From: Fulvimonas soli
Lineage (GTDB): Bacteria; Pseudomonadota; Gammaproteobacteria; Xanthomonadales; Rhodanobacteraceae
Length of the DNA: 64,000 nucleotides
NCBI RefSeq assembly: GCF_003148905.1
Contig: NZ_QGHC01000012.1
Coordinates: 18,847 to 82,846, forward strand
Direction of reading: 5' to 3'
Shown here: positions 14,474-25,286 of the stretch, piece after piece
How the letters are laid out: the number at the start of each line of letters is the position of its first letter
Position numbering within the stretch: position 1 is the first letter of the stretch
Notes under the pieces: generated by a model
Seen by the model: the letters and a program-made list of their open reading frames with translations, nothing else
Database searches by the model: none
Told to the model about the DNA's origin: nothing
Made by a program: the position numbers and the translations under genes

Positions 14474-16624
14474 ATGACCCGTCGCCTGCTCGCCTTCAGC
14501 CTCGCCTGCGCCCTCGGCGCCGCCCCGGTGTTCGCCACCGACCTGGCCTCCGCCACCACCGACGACGGCGGCCAGAGCGCCAGCCGCAACAAGCCGGCGC
14601 AGGTGAAGCAGCTCGGCACGGTCGACGTCAACGCGGCGCTGGACCAGGCGCGCAACGCGCTGTCGCCCGACACCGGCTCCAGCCAGTACGTGATCGACCA
14701 GAAGGCGATCGCGCAGCTGCCGCTGGGCGACTCCACCCCGCTCAACCAGGTGATCCTGCAGGCGCCCGGCGTGGTGCAGGACTCCTACGGCGGCCTGCAC
14801 GTGCGCGGCGACCACGCCAACCTGCAGTACCGCATCAACGGCGTGATCATCCCCGAGTCGATCTCCGGCTTCGGCCAGACGCTGGACGCGCGCACCATCC
14901 AGAACGTGAAGCTGCTCGACGGCGCGCTGCCCGCGCAGTACGGCCTGCGCACCGCGGCGGTGGTGGACATCACCACCAAGAGCGGCCACGACCTCGGCAA
15001 CGGCGGCAGCGTGGGCGTCACCGGCGGCTCGTTCGGCACGCTCAACCCCAACGCCTCGCTGTGGGGCGGCAACGACCGCTGGAGCTATTTCCTCACCGCC
15101 AACTACCTGGAGAGCGACGTCGGCGTCGAGAACCCGACCTCCAGCCGCAAGCCGGTCCACGACCACACCAACCAGGTGAAGGGCTTCGGCGACATCTCCT
15201 ACCTGATCGACAGCGACACCCGGCTGAGCTTCCTGTTCGGCGTGTCCAACAGCCGCTTCCAGATCCCCAACAACCCGGGCCAGGAGCCGGCCTTCGGCTA
15301 CCTCGACACCGTGGACTTCGACTCGGCCAAGCTCGACGAGCGCCAGCAGGAGAAGACCCGCTTCGGCGTGCTCGCGCTGCAGGGCAAGCTGGGCGCGACC
15401 GACTACCAGGTGTCGCTGGGCCAGCGCTATTCCAGCCTCGACTTCACGCCGGACCTGGTCGGCGACCTGATGTTCAACGGCGTGGCGTCCGACATCTCGC
15501 GCAGCAACCGCGCCAGCACCCTGCAGGCCGACTTCGCCACCCCGCTGGGCGACAGCCACACGCTGCGCTACGGCCTGTACGGCAGCTTCGAGCGCGCGCC
15601 CAGCAGCAACGACGCCTGGGTGTTCCCGGCCGACGAGGACGGCAACCAGACCAGCACCACGCCGATCGAGATCCTCGACGGCAACCGGATCACCGCCAGG
15701 ACCTGGTCCGGCTACGTGCAGGACGAGTGGAGCATCGGCGACAAGCTCACCGTGAACTACGGCGTGCGCGGCGACGTGTACAAGGCCTTCCGCACCGAGA
15801 GCCAGCTGAGCCCGCGCCTGGGCGCGGTGTACCAGGCCACCGACAGCACCACGCTGCACGCCGGCTACTCGCGCTACTTCACGCCGCCGGCCACCGAGGC
15901 GATCACCACCACCAACATCGCCAAGTTCGACGGCACCACCAACGCGGTGTCCAATCCCGGCAACGCCACGCCGCTGGCCGAGCGCAGCGACTACTTCGAC
16001 GCCGGCGTCCAGCAGCAGCTCGGCGCGCTCACCCTGGGCCTGGACGCCTACTACCGCAAGGTCAGGCGCCTGCAGGACGAGGGCCAGTTCGGCGCGGCGC
16101 TGGTGTATTCCACCTTCAACTACGCCAAGGGCCGCATCAAGGGCGTGGAGTTCACCGCCAACTACGACGACGGCCCGTTCAGCGCCTACTTCAACCTCGC
16201 CGCCAGCCGCGCGATGGGCACGCGGGTGATCACCAGCCAGTACAACTTCGACCCGGACGACCTGGCGTACGTGGCCGACCACTACATCTTCCTCGACCAC
16301 GACCAGGCGTACTCCTCGTCGGGCGGCGTCAGCTACGCCATCGGCGAGGCCACCCGCGTCGGCGCGGACTACCTGTTCGGCAGCGGCCTGCGCAAGGACG
16401 GCGACGTGCCCAACGGCGCCTCGCTGCCGTCCTACTTCCAGCTCAACCTGAGCCTCTCGCACGACTTCAGCTTCGCCGGCACCGGCAAGCTGCACACCCA
16501 GCTGGCGGTGATCAACGCGCTCGACCGCACCTACGAGCTGCGCGACGGCAGCGGCATCGGCGTGGGCGCGCCGCAGTTCGGCCCGCGCCGCGGCTACTAC
16601 CTGACCGTGCAGAAGGACTTCTGA
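14474..16624 (+). CDS. TonB-dependent outer-membrane receptor, possibly zinc-regulated
   Basis: A 716-residue receptor with a signal peptide (MTRRLLAFSLACALGAAPVFA). The plug domain is at about 75-180 (STPLNQVILQAPGV, LHVRGDHANLQYRINGV, LLDGALPAQYGLRTAAVVDI). A C-terminal barrel follows, ending GYYLTVQKDF with the terminal Phe needed for BAM recognition. Barrel loops include His-bearing segments such as KPVHDHTNQ and VADHYIFLDHDQAYS. No FecR/sigma pair or siderophore gene is nearby. The upstream Zur-box-like site and His-containing loops suggest a zinc role like ZnuD, but this is inference. It lies between folate-cluster genes, as if inserted. Confidence 0.88.
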   Translation: MTRRLLAFSLACALGAAPVFATDLASATTDDGGQSASRNKPAQVKQLGTVDVNAALDQARNALSPDTGSSQYVIDQKAIAQLPLGDSTPLNQVILQAPGVVQDSYGGLHVRGDHANLQYRINGVIIPESISGFGQTLDARTIQNVKLLDGALPAQYGLRTAAVVDITTKSGHDLGNGGSVGVTGGSFGTLNPNASLWGGNDRWSYFLTANYLESDVGVENPTSSRKPVHDHTNQVKGFGDISYLIDSDTRLSFLFGVSNSRFQIPNNPGQEPAFGYLDTVDFDSAKLDERQQEKTRFGVLALQGKLGATDYQVSLGQRYSSLDFTPDLVGDLMFNGVASDISRSNRASTLQADFATPLGDSHTLRYGLYGSFERAPSSNDAWVFPADEDGNQTSTTPIEILDGNRITARTWSGYVQDEWSIGDKLTVNYGVRGDVYKAFRTESQLSPRLGAVYQATDSTTLHAGYSRYFTPPATEAITTTNIAKFDGTTNAVSNPGNATPLAERSDYFDAGVQQQLGALTLGLDAYYRKVRRLQDEGQFGAALVYSTFNYAKGRIKGVEFTANYDDGPFSAYFNLAASRAMGTRVITSQYNFDPDDLAYVADHYIFLDHDQAYSSSGGVSYAIGEATRVGADYLFGSGLRKDGDVPNGASLPSYFQLNLSLSHDFSFAGTGKLHTQLAVINALDRTYELRDGSGIGVGAPQFGPRRGYYLTVQKDF

Positions 16625-16652
16625 CGTCTGTTCCCCTTCACTCCCGAAGCAG

Positions 16653-16690
16653 CCCCCTCTCCCCTCCGGGGCGAGGGCCGGCGTGAGGGG
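16653..16690. repeat. Dispersed CTCTCCCC palindrome copy
   Basis: CCCCCTCTCCCCTCCGGGGC followed by GAGGGCCGGCGTGAGGGG, 29 bases after the receptor stop. The right arm is imperfect (GGGGCGAGGG). It separates the receptor from midA. Confidence 0.75.
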
Positions 16691-16770
16691 CCACCCTTGC
16701 GGTAGCTCCCAGCGGGCGCGACCGGCACCATCGGCTATCCTTGTCGCCTCGCCGCCGATCCCCCGCCCGC

Positions 16771-17964
16771 ATGCCCTCCCGCCTCCCCGAACCCGGCCCC
16801 GACGAGCGCGCGCTCTCCGACCACCTCGTGCGGCTGCTGCGCGAGCAGATCGCCGCGCACGGGCCGATGCCGTTCGCGCAGTACATGGAGCGCTGCCTCT
16901 ACGCGCCGGGGCTGGGCTACTACAGCGCGGGCAAGGCCAAGTTCGGCGCGGCGGGCGACTTCGTCACCGCGCCGGAGCTGGGCGACCTGTTCGCCCGCTG
17001 CGTGGCCAACGCGGTGCAGCCGGCGCTGGCGCTGCTCGGCGGCGCGGCGGATTTCCTCGAACTGGGCGGCGGCAGCGGCGCCTTCGCGGAAGCCGCGCTG
17101 AAGGCGCTGGCGCAGGCCGGCACGCTGCCGCGCCGCTACCTCATCCTGGAGCCCAGCGCCGACCTGCGCGAACGCCAGCGCGAGCGCCTGGCCGCCGCGC
17201 TGCCGGCGGACGTGGCCGCGCGCGTGGCCTGGCTCGACCGCCCGCCGGAGGAAACCTGGCGCGGCGTGCTGTTCGCCAACGAGGTGATCGACGCGCTGCC
17301 GACCACGCGCTTCGGCATGCGCGGCGGCGAGGTCTACGAGGAGCACGTGGCGCTGGACGGCGAGGGCCGGCTGATGCGCACCGACCGCCCCGCCGACGCG
17401 CTGGTGGCCGGCGCGGTGCGCCACGTCGAGTGCGACCTCGGCGCGCCCTTCGCCGACGGCTACCGCTCGGAGATCCTGCCGCAGCTGCCGTACTGGCTGC
17501 AGGCGGTGGCCGGCAGCCTCGAGGCGGGGCTGATGCTGTTCGTCGACTACGGTTACGTGCGCCGCGAGTACTACCTGCCCGAGCGCCGCGACGGCACGCT
17601 GATGGCGCACTACCGCCACCATGCGCACGCCGATCCGTTCTTCCTGCCCGGCCTCAACGACCTCACCGCCTCGGTGGACTTCACCGCGCTGGCCGAGGCC
17701 GGCAACAGCGCCGGCTTCGGCGTAGCGGCCTACCTGCCGCAGGCGCAGTTCCTGATCGCCAGCGGCCTGCAGCAAGCCTTCGAGGAAGCCTACGCCGCCG
17801 CCGCGGACGAGCCGGCGCGCTACCGCCTGGCGCAGGAGGTGAAGCGCCTCACGCTGCCCGACCGCATGGGCGAACGCTTCCAGGCCATGCTGTTCGCGCG
17901 CGGCATGGAGATGTTGCCGTTGCCGGCCGAGCTGCTCGCGGCCGACCAGGGCGGGCGGCTCTGA
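16771..17964 (+). CDS. MidA/COG1565 family SAM-dependent methyltransferase
   Basis: A 397-residue homologue of NDUFAF7/MidA, which methylates an arginine of a complex I subunit in eukaryotes; the bacterial target is unknown. Signs are MPFAQYMERCLYAPGLGYYSAG, FGAAGDFVTAPELGDLFARC, the SAM-binding LELGGGSGAFAEAAL, VLFANEVIDALPT, and FVDYGY with RDGTLMAHYRHHAH. The ATG at 16771 is preferred over an in-frame TTG at 16741. In related genomes this gene often neighbours the pteridine reductase; here the EcsC-like and receptor genes lie between them. Confidence 0.88.
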   Translation: MPSRLPEPGPDERALSDHLVRLLREQIAAHGPMPFAQYMERCLYAPGLGYYSAGKAKFGAAGDFVTAPELGDLFARCVANAVQPALALLGGAADFLELGGGSGAFAEAALKALAQAGTLPRRYLILEPSADLRERQRERLAAALPADVAARVAWLDRPPEETWRGVLFANEVIDALPTTRFGMRGGEVYEEHVALDGEGRLMRTDRPADALVAGAVRHVECDLGAPFADGYRSEILPQLPYWLQAVAGSLEAGLMLFVDYGYVRREYYLPERRDGTLMAHYRHHAHADPFFLPGLNDLTASVDFTALAEAGNSAGFGVAAYLPQAQFLIASGLQQAFEEAYAAAADEPARYRLAQEVKRLTLPDRMGERFQAMLFARGMEMLPLPAELLAADQGGRL

Positions 17965-17995
17965 GCCTGGCGTCCCGGCACGTCCGCAGCTTCAT

Positions 17996-19645
17996 TCATT
18001 TCGGCGATGCGACCGGCGGCTCCTTGGCGCCGGCGACGGCGACGCGGCAAAGCCGGAGGCCGGGACGCGGGCGGCCGTGCCTGTCGTTTTCCAGGTTCGA
18101 GCTGATGGTCCGGCAGCCGTCGAGGCGGCTGCCCGGCAGCAGGCGTTCGAGCTGCGGCTCCTGCTGGCGGGCATCCTCGCCGAGGACCGCGTAGAACGGT
18201 CCCGAGTGACTGGCGACGCGCTGCCGCGCCATCGACCACAGCCGATATCCCCGGGCCTTGTCCATGAACCAGGTAAGGCCGACGAAATCCAGGGTTTCGG
18301 CCCGCGGGAAGAAAGGGGCGAGATAGGCGACGGGCGCGCCGACGAAGAACACCATGGATCCCGCCTCCACGGCGCCGGTCTCGATGCGGTAGTTGCGTTC
18401 GCCGAAGGGCACATGGCCCCAGTTGGGATAGCGGCTTGCCGCGATGGCGGCGACGGCGAGCAGCGCCATCGCCCGGCCGGTGCGCCGGAGGGCGGAAGGA
18501 TGGAGCGCATGAGGCGTCCCGGCGCGGCATGCGGCGAGCAGCACCAGGCCGCTCAGCGCCTCGATCGCCACGGCGTAGCGCAGGATCGAGAACACCGCCA
18601 GCCAGAGGACGTAGGCCGATGCGACGAAAAGCACGAGCATGGCCTGCGGCGCGACTCCGGTCGCCGGCTCGCCGCGCCAGCGGGCCAGCAGGCGGCGCAT
18701 GCCGAAGCAGGCGGCCGCGAGCCATGCCATCGCGTAGCGCGGGTCGGCGAAGCGGACCTCGGTGACCACGCGCTGGTTCGACCGCAGCCAATAGAACGGA
18801 TAGAACACCCATTGGGCCGCGCTGCGCGGACGGAACTGCAAATCCGTGCCGGCCGCGGGCGCGATCCAATCGGAGCGGAACACCTGGTTGAACAGGGGGA
18901 AGCAGGGATTGCCCGTGCGCAGGTACAGGCGCCAGCCCCACCAGCCGTAGACCAGCAGGAAGGCCAGCGCCGTCGCCGCGCCGAACAGCAGCGCCATCCG
19001 CCAGGCGCGCCCGCGCGGGCGCAGCGTCGACAGCACGGCCAGGGCCATGGCCGGCGGGTAGACCATCGCGGTCGGCTTCAGTCCCACCGCCAGGCCGCAG
19101 CAGGCGCCGGCCAGCAGGGCCCAGCGCGCGGGCGGGCCGTCCGCGGCATCGCCGTGGAGCCGCAGCAGGCAGGCGAAGCCGAGCAGGACGAGGCAGGCGA
19201 GCGGCACCTCGTTCATGGTGGTGCCCGCCTGGGAGACCAGCATGGTCCCGGTGGCGCCGATGACGACGGCCATGGCATCGGGCCAGCCCCAGTCGCGCCC
19301 CTGCAGCCGCGCCAGCTGCCGGGCGATGGCGCAAAGCACGAACAGCAGCAGGCCATACCAGAGCCCTTGGCCGGCGGCCAGCCCGCGTGGCCATGCCGCC
19401 CATGGGCCGGTGCCGAGCAGGTAGTAGGGCAGGTCGAGCAGGGGATTGAAGAACGATTGCATGCCCGCGGCGGCGAGGTCGCGGGCATCGCGGTCGTGAA
19501 GGAATGCCCAGGCGTTGTAGAGGTGATAGTTCCTCAGGTCCCAGTCGGCGTCCTGGCCCCAGGCGATGCCGGCCAGGGCCCCCAGCAGCAGGCAGGCGGC
19601 CAGCCTCGCAAGCGGCTGGTCCGTCCAGCGTTTCAGCAATGTCAT
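17996..19645 (-). CDS. Polytopic membrane protein, probable GT-C glycosyltransferase-like
   Basis: A 549-residue protein with about ten membrane segments and a soluble C-terminal tail of roughly 140 residues. The first periplasmic loop has WDLRNYHLYNAWAFLHDR with acidic residues and the FNPLLDLPYYLL region, as in GT-C lipid-linked-sugar transferases, where a D/E in loop 1 is catalytic. I cannot assign a specific family or substrate, and no glycan cluster surrounds it. Codon use is somewhat less GC3-biased than in the neighbours. It is convergent with midA with only 31 bp between. Confidence 0.6.
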   Translation of the reverse strand: MTLLKRWTDQPLARLAACLLLGALAGIAWGQDADWDLRNYHLYNAWAFLHDRDARDLAAAGMQSFFNPLLDLPYYLLGTGPWAAWPRGLAAGQGLWYGLLLFVLCAIARQLARLQGRDWGWPDAMAVVIGATGTMLVSQAGTTMNEVPLACLVLLGFACLLRLHGDAADGPPARWALLAGACCGLAVGLKPTAMVYPPAMALAVLSTLRPRGRAWRMALLFGAATALAFLLVYGWWGWRLYLRTGNPCFPLFNQVFRSDWIAPAAGTDLQFRPRSAAQWVFYPFYWLRSNQRVVTEVRFADPRYAMAWLAAACFGMRRLLARWRGEPATGVAPQAMLVLFVASAYVLWLAVFSILRYAVAIEALSGLVLLAACRAGTPHALHPSALRRTGRAMALLAVAAIAASRYPNWGHVPFGERNYRIETGAVEAGSMVFFVGAPVAYLAPFFPRAETLDFVGLTWFMDKARGYRLWSMARQRVASHSGPFYAVLGEDARQQEPQLERLLPGSRLDGCRTISSNLENDRHGRPRPGLRLCRVAVAGAKEPPVASPK

Positions 19646-19746
19646 CCGCCGCTCCGCAGCGATGGGGGGATCGAGTGCGCGGCGAAGGGCCCGCGACGCC
19701 GGCGCATTCTACCCGTCCACGGCGAGGGCACGCCGGCCCGGTGCGA

Positions 19747-20979
19747 TCAGGGCGAGGTGGCCGGCCGCAGCTTGCCGATGGCCCGGATGCGTTCGCGCGC
19801 CATCGCCGCGCCGACGGCCGGCCCCTGCAGCCCCTGCGCCACGAACGGCGCGGCGACCACCGCGGCGGCGGCCTCGCGCGCCGCGCGCAGGTAGTCGGCC
19901 TGCGGGTAGTCGTCGTGCTCGTGGCCGAGCCGGCCGCGCTTGTCGGCGAGGCAGGCGGCGAGGAAGCTGTCGAGGCGCGCCGGGCGGCGCAGCGCGCCGA
20001 GCGATTCCAGCAGCTTGAGCACCGTGGCGGGCCTGAGCTCGAACGCGCGGTGCGCGTTGAGGTGCTCGCGGCAGACGATCTCGGCCAGCGCGGCGTGCTC
20101 GGCCGGCACCTTCAGCCGCGCGGCCAGCGCGCGCAGCGGCGCCACGCCGCGCTGCTCGTGGCCGACGTGGCGCGGCAGTTCGTCCGCCGGCGTGAGCGCC
20201 TTGCCGAGGTCGTGGGTGAGCGCGCAGAAGCCGACCAGGTCGTCGCCCGGCGCGACCGCGGCGGCGGCGTCCAGCACCATCTCCACGTGCACGCCGGTGT
20301 CGATCTCCGGGTGGAACTCGGCGCGCTGCGGCACGCCGTACAGCGCGTCCACCTCGGGGAACAGCACCGCCAGCGCGCCGGCCTCGCGCAGCACGCGCAG
20401 GAAGGCGGACGGGCGCGCCTCGGCCAGCGCCTTGCGCGTCTCCTGCCATACCCGCTCGGGCACGAGGTGGTCGACCTCGCCCCCGCGCACCATCCGCCGC
20501 ATCAGCGCCATGGTCTCCTCGGCGACGGTGAAGCCCAGCGGCGCGAAGCGCGCGGCGAAGCGCGCCACGCGCAAGAGGCGCACCGGGTCCTCCACGAAGG
20601 CGGGCGAGACGTGGCGCAGCACGCGCGCCTCCAGGTCGCGCGCGCCGCCGTAGGGGTCGACCAGCGCGCCGTGCTCGTCCTCGGCCATCGCGTTGATGGT
20701 GAGGTCGCGCCGCGCCAGGTCCTGCTCCAGCGTCACCGACGGGTCGGCGTGGAAGGCGAAGCCGTGGTAGCCGCGGCCGGTCTTGCGCTCGGTGCGCGCC
20801 AGCGCGTACTCCTCGCCGGTCGCGGGATGCAGGAACACCGGGAAGTCCTTGCCGACCGGGCGGAAGCCCAGCGCCAGCAGCTGCGCCGGCGTGGCGCCGA
20901 CCACCACGTGGTCGCGGTCGCCGCCCGTGCGGCCCAGCCGTTTGTCGCGCACCGCGCCGCCGACGAGATAGGTTCGCAT
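19747..20979 (-). CDS. cca: Multifunctional CCA tRNA nucleotidyltransferase
   Basis: Adds or repairs the 3' CCA of tRNAs without a template and, in this bacterial class, also carries an HD phosphohydrolase domain. It has 410 residues (E. coli 412). The N-terminus [16 protein letters not shown] is the class II nucleotidyltransferase start, followed by [44 protein letters not shown] and [15 protein letters not shown]. The HD part shows [15 protein letters not shown] with the His-Asp pair. The trehalase gene is divergent, 126 bp away. Confidence 0.96.
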   Translation of the reverse strand: MRTYLVGGAVRDKRLGRTGGDRDHVVVGATPAQLLALGFRPVGKDFPVFLHPATGEEYALARTERKTGRGYHGFAFHADPSVTLEQDLARRDLTINAMAEDEHGALVDPYGGARDLEARVLRHVSPAFVEDPVRLLRVARFAARFAPLGFTVAEETMALMRRMVRGGEVDHLVPERVWQETRKALAEARPSAFLRVLREAGALAVLFPEVDALYGVPQRAEFHPEIDTGVHVEMVLDAAAAVAPGDDLVGFCALTHDLGKALTPADELPRHVGHEQRGVAPLRALAARLKVPAEHAALAEIVCREHLNAHRAFELRPATVLKLLESLGALRRPARLDSFLAACLADKRGRLGHEHDDYPQADYLRAAREAAAAVVAAPFVAQGLQGPAVGAAMARERIRAIGKLRPATSP

Positions 20980-21105
20980 GGCGGCGATTCTGCCATGCCG
21001 CCGCGCGCGGTCGCGGCGCGGCGGGCATGTTCCGGCGATTCCACGCGCGGCCGCGGTGGTATAACCGGCGAGGCCGCCCATTCCCCCGATGCAAAGGTCG
21101 ATGCC

Positions 21106-22770
21106 ATGAAGCCCTTGCCGCGATTCGCCTCCGCCCTGCTCGCCGTCCTCGCCTTCGCCGCGCACGCCGCCGCGCCCGACGCGGCGAAGACGCGCGCCTA
21201 CATCGACCACGCCTGGGACACGCTCACGCGCTCGATGGACGACTGCGCCTCGCTGGTCGACCCCAAGGTCGCCACGCGGCCGGTGGTCTACCTGCCGGCG
21301 GACGTGGCCGAGCCGGCGGCGCTGGCCAGGGCCGCGCAGCGCTGCAACGTGGACGTGCGCCGCCTGCCCCGGCCGATCGCCCGCCTCGGCGAGGTGGACC
21401 CGGCCCGCCTGCCGGTGCAGGGCCTGCTCTACCTGCCGCATCCCTACGTGGTGCCCGGCGGCTTCTTCAACGAGATGTACGGCTGGGACAGCTACTTCAT
21501 CGTGCTCGGCCTGGTCGCCGACCACCGCGAGGCGATGGCGCGCGGCATGGTGGAGAACTTCCTGTTCGAGATCGAGCACTACGGCGCGGTGCTCAACGCC
21601 AACCGCACCTACTACCTCAGCCGCTCGCAGCCGCCGTTCCTCACCGCGATGATCCGCGCGGTGCTGGACGACCCGGCCAGCTTCAAGGACGCCGGCGAGG
21701 CGAGCGCGTGGCTGGCCAAGGCCTATCCGCTGGCGCTGCGCGACTACGCCACCTGGACCCGCCCGGAGCACCGCGCCGGCGGCACCGGCCTGGCGCGCTA
21801 CAACGACCTCGGCCCCGCCGCGCCGGTGCTGGAGATGCAGGACGCGCGCTACCTGCACGGCGTGATCGCCTGGCTGCTGGCGCACCCGCGGCAGGACCCG
21901 GGCTACCTGGTGAAGGCCTCCGCGCATCCCGACGCCGCGGAGGCGGCGAAGCTGGCCGAGACGAGCTGCGACGTGCGCGCCTCCAAGGTCTGCGCGGACG
22001 CCTGGTACCAGGGCTACCGCCTGAGCGCGGACTACTTCCACGGCGACCGCGCGATGCGCGAGTCGGGCTTCGACATCAACTTCCACTTCGGCCCGTTCGG
22101 CGGCTCCACCCACCGCTACGCGCCGGTGGACCTCAACAGCCTGCTGTACCGCTACGAGCGCGACCTGCACGACTTCGCGCTGCGGCTGGGCAGGGTGGCC
22201 GACGCGCAGCGCTTCGAGGCCGCCGCGGCGGCGCGCAAGGCGGCGATGGACGAGTACCTGTGGCGGCCGGAGGCGGGCATGTACCGCGACTACGACTTCG
22301 TCGCCGGCAAGTCCTCGGACGAGCCCTACCTCAACACCTTCTACCCGCTGTGGGCGGGCGCGGCCTCCGACGCGCAGGCCCGCGCGGTGCGCGCCCGGCT
22401 GGCGGTGTTCGAGCGCAAGGGCGGGCTGTCGATGAGCCGCCACGCCAGCGGCGCGCAGTGGGACGAGCCGTTCGGCTGGGCGCCGACCAACTGGCTGGCG
22501 GTGGCGGGGCTGGACGCCTACGGCTTCCACGACGACGCGCGCCGCCTCGCCGCCAGGTTCGCCGCCACGGTGGACCAGGGCCTGGCCGACGACGGCACCA
22601 TCCGCGAGAAGTACAACATGGTCAGCGGCAACGCCGACGTGAAGGTCACCGCCGGCTACAGCGAGAACGTGATCGGCTTCGGCTGGACCAACGGCGTGTA
22701 CCTCAAGCTGCAGGAGCTGCTGCGCGCGCAGCGCCCGGCCGCCGCCAAGGCGCCGGCGGCCACGCCCTGA
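21106..22770 (+). CDS. treA: Periplasmic trehalase (GH37)
   Basis: Hydrolyses trehalose to two glucoses in the periplasm. It has 554 residues with a signal peptide ([21 protein letters not shown]). GH37 signatures are present: [20 protein letters not shown] (about 124-143; family PGGRFxExYxWDxY) and [13 protein letters not shown] (about 452-464; family QWDxPxGWAP). [11 protein letters not shown] holds the Asp of the catalytic pair and [15 protein letters not shown] closes the barrel. No trehalose synthesis gene is adjacent. The TATAA near 21060, about 45 bp upstream, may be part of its promoter. Confidence 0.9.
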   Translation: MKPLPRFASALLAVLAFAAHAAAPDAAKTRAYIDHAWDTLTRSMDDCASLVDPKVATRPVVYLPADVAEPAALARAAQRCNVDVRRLPRPIARLGEVDPARLPVQGLLYLPHPYVVPGGFFNEMYGWDSYFIVLGLVADHREAMARGMVENFLFEIEHYGAVLNANRTYYLSRSQPPFLTAMIRAVLDDPASFKDAGEASAWLAKAYPLALRDYATWTRPEHRAGGTGLARYNDLGPAAPVLEMQDARYLHGVIAWLLAHPRQDPGYLVKASAHPDAAEAAKLAETSCDVRASKVCADAWYQGYRLSADYFHGDRAMRESGFDINFHFGPFGGSTHRYAPVDLNSLLYRYERDLHDFALRLGRVADAQRFEAAAAARKAAMDEYLWRPEAGMYRDYDFVAGKSSDEPYLNTFYPLWAGAASDAQARAVRARLAVFERKGGLSMSRHASGAQWDEPFGWAPTNWLAVAGLDAYGFHDDARRLAARFAATVDQGLADDGTIREKYNMVSGNADVKVTAGYSENVIGFGWTNGVYLKLQELLRAQRPAAAKAPAATP

Positions 22771-22823
22771 GCCGGCGGCCGCGAGGTGCCGTCCCGCTGC
22801 CCCCTGCGCACCGCCACTCCCTG

Positions 22824-22861
22824 CGCCCTCTCCCCTCCGGGGAGAGGGCCGGGGTGAGGGG
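22824..22861. repeat. Dispersed CTCTCCCC palindrome copy in a gene-free stretch
   Basis: CCCTCTCCCCTCCGGGGAGA and the GGGGTGAGGG arm form a perfect copy. It lies in the 307-bp gap 22771-23077 between convergent treA and slt. The rest of that gap has no recognisable gene, only scattered GC-rich inverted pieces such as GGCGCCTGGTCGCGCGC near 22875. Confidence 0.8.
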
Positions 22862-23077
22862 CCGGCGCTTGTGAAGGCGCCTGGTCGCGCGCCGCGTCGC
22901 GCCGCCTTCCCTTCGCGCGGTCGCACCACTTCGCCCGTCATGCGCGGGCGACCAGGGAACGCATCCGACGCCTCGGCGCCTGGCGGTGCGTGCGGCGCGC
23001 GACCAGGCCCGCCGAGGTCGCTCCGGCGGATCTTTCCTCGCCGAGGCTTCGCCCGTGACGGAGCGAAGGCCGATCGC

Positions 23078-25180
23078 CTAGCGCGCCGATCCGCCGGACG
23101 CGGCTTCCGCCGGCTCGGCGGCCGGCGCCACTGACGACGCGGGCGCGGCCGGCACCGACGCGCTTTCGGCCGGCGCCGCCGCCGGCACCGCGACGACGGG
23201 GCACGCCACCGGCCGGCGCGGCGCGCCGGCCGGCGGCGGCGCATAGGGCTGGCCGACCGGCGTCATGCGGCTGGACAGCGCCAGCGCCTTGCCGTTGAGC
23301 CGCCAGTCGTAGATCACGCTGAAGGCCATCACCCGCGCCACGTACTCGCGCGTCTCCTTGTACGGGATGCTGGCGACGAACAGGTCCGGCGGCAATGCGC
23401 CGCGCGCGTCCAGCCACTGCTGCACCTTCTCCGGGCCGGCGTTGTAGGCCGCGCTGGCCAGCCACGGCGCGCCGCCGAAGCGCGCGGCCATCTGCGCCAG
23501 GTAGCGCGTGCCCAGCGCGATGTTCACCACCGGGTCGTACAGCGAGTCGCCGCCCTGCCAGTCCAGCCCGTTGCGCCGCGCCACCTGCGCCGCGGTCTGC
23601 GGCAGCAGCTGCATCAGGCCGCGCGCGTCGGCGCCGGAGCGCGCGTCGCTCATCCACGCGCTCTCGGCGCGGGCGATCGCGTAGGCCCAGGCCGGGTCGA
23701 TGCCGGCCTGCCCGGCCTGCGGCACCACGCCGTCCTGGCTGGCCAGCGGGAAGCGCTCCTCGTAGTAGCGCAGCGCCTCGCCGCTGCTGAAGACGAACAC
23801 CGCGCGGTCGTACCAGCCGTTGCGGTAGGCGAGGTCCGCGGCCAGCGCCAGCGTGGCCGGGTCGGCGCCGTCCAGCGCGCGCGACCATTCGCGCCGCGCC
23901 TGCCGCGGCAGGCCCACCGCGTACAGCTCGAACGCGCGCGTCAGGCCGGGCTCGGCGAGCAGCGCCTGCTCGCGCTGCGGGTCGCTCGGCGGATCGAGCG
24001 GGCACAGCGCGTAGCTCTGGCCGAGGCGGTCGGCGGCGAGGAAGCCGAAGTAGCCCGGCTCGGCGGCGAGCGCGGCGAAGAGCGTCTGCGCCGCCGCCTC
24101 GCGGCCGGTGGCGGCCAGCGCGCGGGCGCGGAAGTAGCGCCACTCGGCGTCGTCCTGCTGCGCGGCCGGCATCGCCTCGATCGCGGCGAGCACCGCCGGC
24201 CAGTCCTGCCGCGCCAGCGCCACGCGCGCGCGCCATTCGCGGCTGGCGCCGGTCTGCGCCGTGGCGGGCAGCGCGGCCAGGCGCTCCAGCGCGCGCTCGT
24301 CGAAGTCGGTGGCGTGGTAGAGCGCCAGCGCGTACAGCACGGCGTCGCGCTGCGCGGGAGTGAAGCGGAAGCGCGCCTGCAGCGCCTGCCAGGCGGCGTC
24401 GGCGCTGTCGGACTGGCGCCGTGCCAGCCGCTGCACCGCCAGCGCCGCGGCCTGGCGGTGGCGCGGCGTGTCGGGCCAGCGCTGCGCGTCCAGCGCGGCG
24501 CCGGCCGGATCGCGCAGCGCCTGCGCCAGCCGCTGCGCGGCCTGTGCCTGGTCGGCCGGCAGCCACGGCGCGAGCATGGCGACGGTGCCGCCCTGGCCGG
24601 CGTCCACCGCGCGGTCGATGCGCGCCCACAGCCGCTCGGCGGTGAGCAGGCCGGCGTCGTGCGCGGCCTGCAGCACCGGATCGCAGGCGCCGGGCAGGGC
24701 GGGCTTCTGCCACAGCGCGGCGAGGTCGCGCTCGAAGTCGAGCCGTGCGCCGTGCGCCAGCCGCGCCTGCAGCGCGTCGCAGGCCAGCGTGTCGCCCAGG
24801 CCCGGCCGGTACAGCGCGAGGAAGCCGTCCCAGTCCTGCCGGCGCGCCAGCTCCAGCAGGAAGTCGCGGCGCAGGTCGGCGGCGGGGATCAGGTCCGGGT
24901 AGCGGCGCAGGTAGTCCTCCACCCGCGCGCGGTCGAGCTGGCGGAGGTCGTGGGTGAGCGCGGCCGCTTCCAGGTACGGGTAGATCGGGTAGCCGGCCAG
25001 CTGCGCGTCCCAGGCGCGCCAGCCCTCGCCGCCCTGCTGCGCCGCCGCCCAGGCCTGGCGGAAGGCCGCGCGCTGCTGCAGCGTCGCCGGCGCGTCGGCG
25101 GCGGGGCCGGCGAGCGGCAGGCACAGCGCGAGCAGGGCCAGCAGGCGGAAGGGGCGGCGCCGCGGCGCGTGCATGGGCAT
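23078..25180 (-). CDS. slt: Soluble lytic murein transglycosylase
   Basis: A periplasmic enzyme cutting the MurNAc-GlcNAc bond with formation of 1,6-anhydroMurNAc. It has 700 residues with a cleavable signal ([24 protein letters not shown]), a long alpha-superhelical U/L domain of Ala-rich TPR-like helices (about 40-450), then a lysozyme-like domain. The catalytic motif [19 protein letters not shown] has its Glu near residue 507, followed by [13 protein letters not shown] and [16 protein letters not shown] Pro/Ala-rich tail of about 55 residues is extra. The ATG at 25180 is preceded by AGGAG; the upstream frame is not conserved. Confidence 0.92.
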   Translation of the reverse strand: MPMHAPRRRPFRLLALLALCLPLAGPAADAPATLQQRAAFRQAWAAAQQGGEGWRAWDAQLAGYPIYPYLEAAALTHDLRQLDRARVEDYLRRYPDLIPAADLRRDFLLELARRQDWDGFLALYRPGLGDTLACDALQARLAHGARLDFERDLAALWQKPALPGACDPVLQAAHDAGLLTAERLWARIDRAVDAGQGGTVAMLAPWLPADQAQAAQRLAQALRDPAGAALDAQRWPDTPRHRQAAALAVQRLARRQSDSADAAWQALQARFRFTPAQRDAVLYALALYHATDFDERALERLAALPATAQTGASREWRARVALARQDWPAVLAAIEAMPAAQQDDAEWRYFRARALAATGREAAAQTLFAALAAEPGYFGFLAADRLGQSYALCPLDPPSDPQREQALLAEPGLTRAFELYAVGLPRQARREWSRALDGADPATLALAADLAYRNGWYDRAVFVFSSGEALRYYEERFPLASQDGVVPQAGQAGIDPAWAYAIARAESAWMSDARSGADARGLMQLLPQTAAQVARRNGLDWQGGDSLYDPVVNIALGTRYLAQMAARFGGAPWLASAAYNAGPEKVQQWLDARGALPPDLFVASIPYKETREYVARVMAFSVIYDWRLNGKALALSSRMTPVGQPYAPPPAGAPRRPVACPVVAVPAAAPAESASVPAAPASSVAPAAEPAEAASGGSAR

Positions 25181-25286
25181 GGGGACTCCTTGGCCGATCC
25201 GTCGGTCGATGTGCGGGAAAGTGTAGTGCGCCGCCGCGCCGCGACGGGCGACGCCAGCTTGCCGGCGCCGCGGTGACTGCACGGTT

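Noticed and set aside
22871..23077. Possible small gene between treA and slt
   Set aside because: The frame encodes a Gly/Arg/Ala-rich peptide without a ribosome binding site or family; it looks like GC-rich spacer.
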